The notes below the pieces were generated by a model. The model saw only the letters and a list, made by a program, of their open reading frames with translations, searched no databases and was not told the DNA's origin. Shown one piece after another: positions 53,086 through 53,410 of a DNA stretch of 53,410 nt. Source of the stretch: Prolixibacteraceae bacterium (GTDB lineage: Bacteria > Bacteroidota > Bacteroidia > Bacteroidales > Prolixibacteraceae); contig JANXYV010000180.1 of assembly GCA_025355875.1 (NCBI GenBank), positions 1 through 53,410 on the forward strand. The letters run 5' to 3'. A program made the position numbers and the translations under genes. Within the stretch, counting starts at the first letter, position 1; every line of letters starts with the position of its first letter.

Positions 53086-53120
53086 TTCTCCCCTCCATTT
53101 TGGAGGGGTAGGGTAGGCTG
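53086..53120 (-). repeat. REP-like palindromic repeat, copy 5
   Basis: The plus strand reads CTCCCCTCC, loop ATTTT, GGAGGGGTAGGGTAGGCTG. It is inverted relative to copy 4 and abuts the DUF2147 stop codon. Confidence 0.65.
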
Positions 53121-53125
53121 TTCTT

Positions 53126-53410
53126 TTATTTCGTTGTCCTGGTCCAGGTGGTTGATCTTCCAAGCCATTTGATTCCAACCACATAACCTTTTAATTTCAG
53201 GATGTTTGGGTCACCTTCAAACCAGGCATAGCAATCGTAGGTTTTGCCGTTTTTCGGATCATAAATAGTTCCACCCTGCCATTCCTTGTCAGCAGCATTG
53301 TACTTTATTCCATTCAGGATTTGAATACCAACCCTAGATCTTGACCGCAATTTGGGGTCCGGATTTTCATTATCTTTTTCAGGTTCACCGTTCACCCATT
53401 TTTCCTTAAT
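53126..53410 (-). CDS. DUF2147 domain-containing protein (partial, cut by window end)
   Basis: The minus-strand frame is open to the window edge (IKEKWVNGEPEKDNENPDP at the edge), so the start and signal peptide lie beyond base 53410. The visible 94 residues match the C-terminal part of DUF2147: SRSRVGIQILNGIKYNA, WQGGTIYDPKNGKTYDCYAW and LKLKGYVVGIKWLGRSTTWTR. These are small exported proteins that form a lipocalin-like or jelly-roll fold; function is unknown. The gene converges on the radical SAM gene. Confidence 0.83.
   Translation of the reverse strand: MKEKWVNGEPEKDNENPDPKLRSRSRVGIQILNGIKYNAADKEWQGGTIYDPKNGKTYDCYAWFEGDPNILKLKGYVVGIKWLGRSTTWTRTTK

Noticed and set aside
1-53410. CRISPR array, insertion sequence, prophage or defence island
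   Set aside because: No regularly spaced repeats, transposase, integrase, capsid or restriction genes were found. The repeats seen are scattered palindromes.

Overview
The window looks like a chromosomal segment of a Bacteroidota bacterium. Evidence: an ECF sigma/FecR/SusC/SusD locus, a GldH gliding lipoprotein, type IX secretion (T9SS) C-terminal domains, a FISUMP-domain protein, DUF4296, DUF5916 and DUF2797 families, an Oar-like TonB receptor, and repeated TAnnTTTG -7 promoter boxes with very short leaders. Base composition is moderate and gene families fit Bacteroidales/Marinilabiliales (Prolixibacteraceae-like); the rank below phylum is inference. No rRNA, prophage, insertion sequence or CRISPR array was seen.

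Left part (1-14.5 kb): an ECF sigma factor, its FecR anti-sigma partner and a SusC/SusD pair form a regulated outer-membrane nutrient-uptake locus with no degradative enzyme beside it. Then come a divergent tyrosine phenol-lyase/tryptophanase-family enzyme, a toxin-antitoxin pair whose toxin is broken by a TGA codon, a secreted Cys-rich protein, cardiolipin synthase, a FISUMP protein and RibD. RibD and PrmC diverge from two interleaved promoters.

Middle (14.5-31 kb): mostly housekeeping genes: PrmC, a membrane-anchored EEP hydrolase, a DUF58 protein, Pgk, DNA polymerase III delta', RicT/PSP1, GldH, TrmB, an alkyltransferase-like (ATL) protein, Mrp, a ROK kinase, an esterase overlapping YidD, and a metal ABC transporter operon. 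That operon seems to run on into a T9SS-exported SMP-30-like lactonase and a small zinc-ribbon protein.

Right part (31-53.4 kb): a DUF5916 outer-membrane protein, a zinc-dependent phospholipase C-like protein, an orphan Oar-type TonB receptor, NadA, a second toxin-antitoxin pair (toxin frameshifted in a T6 run), IlvE, DUF2797, an HTH-TM-DUF4440 protein, an initiator tRNA, M23 peptidase-Dxr-RseP-TatA, a class A PBP, RadA, a DUF4296 lipoprotein with an amidohydrolase-like remnant, a radical SAM protein and a partial DUF2147 gene cut by the window end.

The most unusual signals are genome-dynamic: (i) a REP-like C/G-rich palindrome family with five copies, four hugging gene 3' ends and one lying in frame inside the ATL gene; (ii) two ParE-type toxins, 30 kb apart, each disrupted while its antitoxin stays open; (iii) an HTH gene with a promoter box and signal-peptide-like start in its middle, which could yield two proteins; (iv) a tyrosine phenol-lyase homologue lacking a cofactor-site arginine. 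I see no clearly new multi-gene defence or biosynthetic system.
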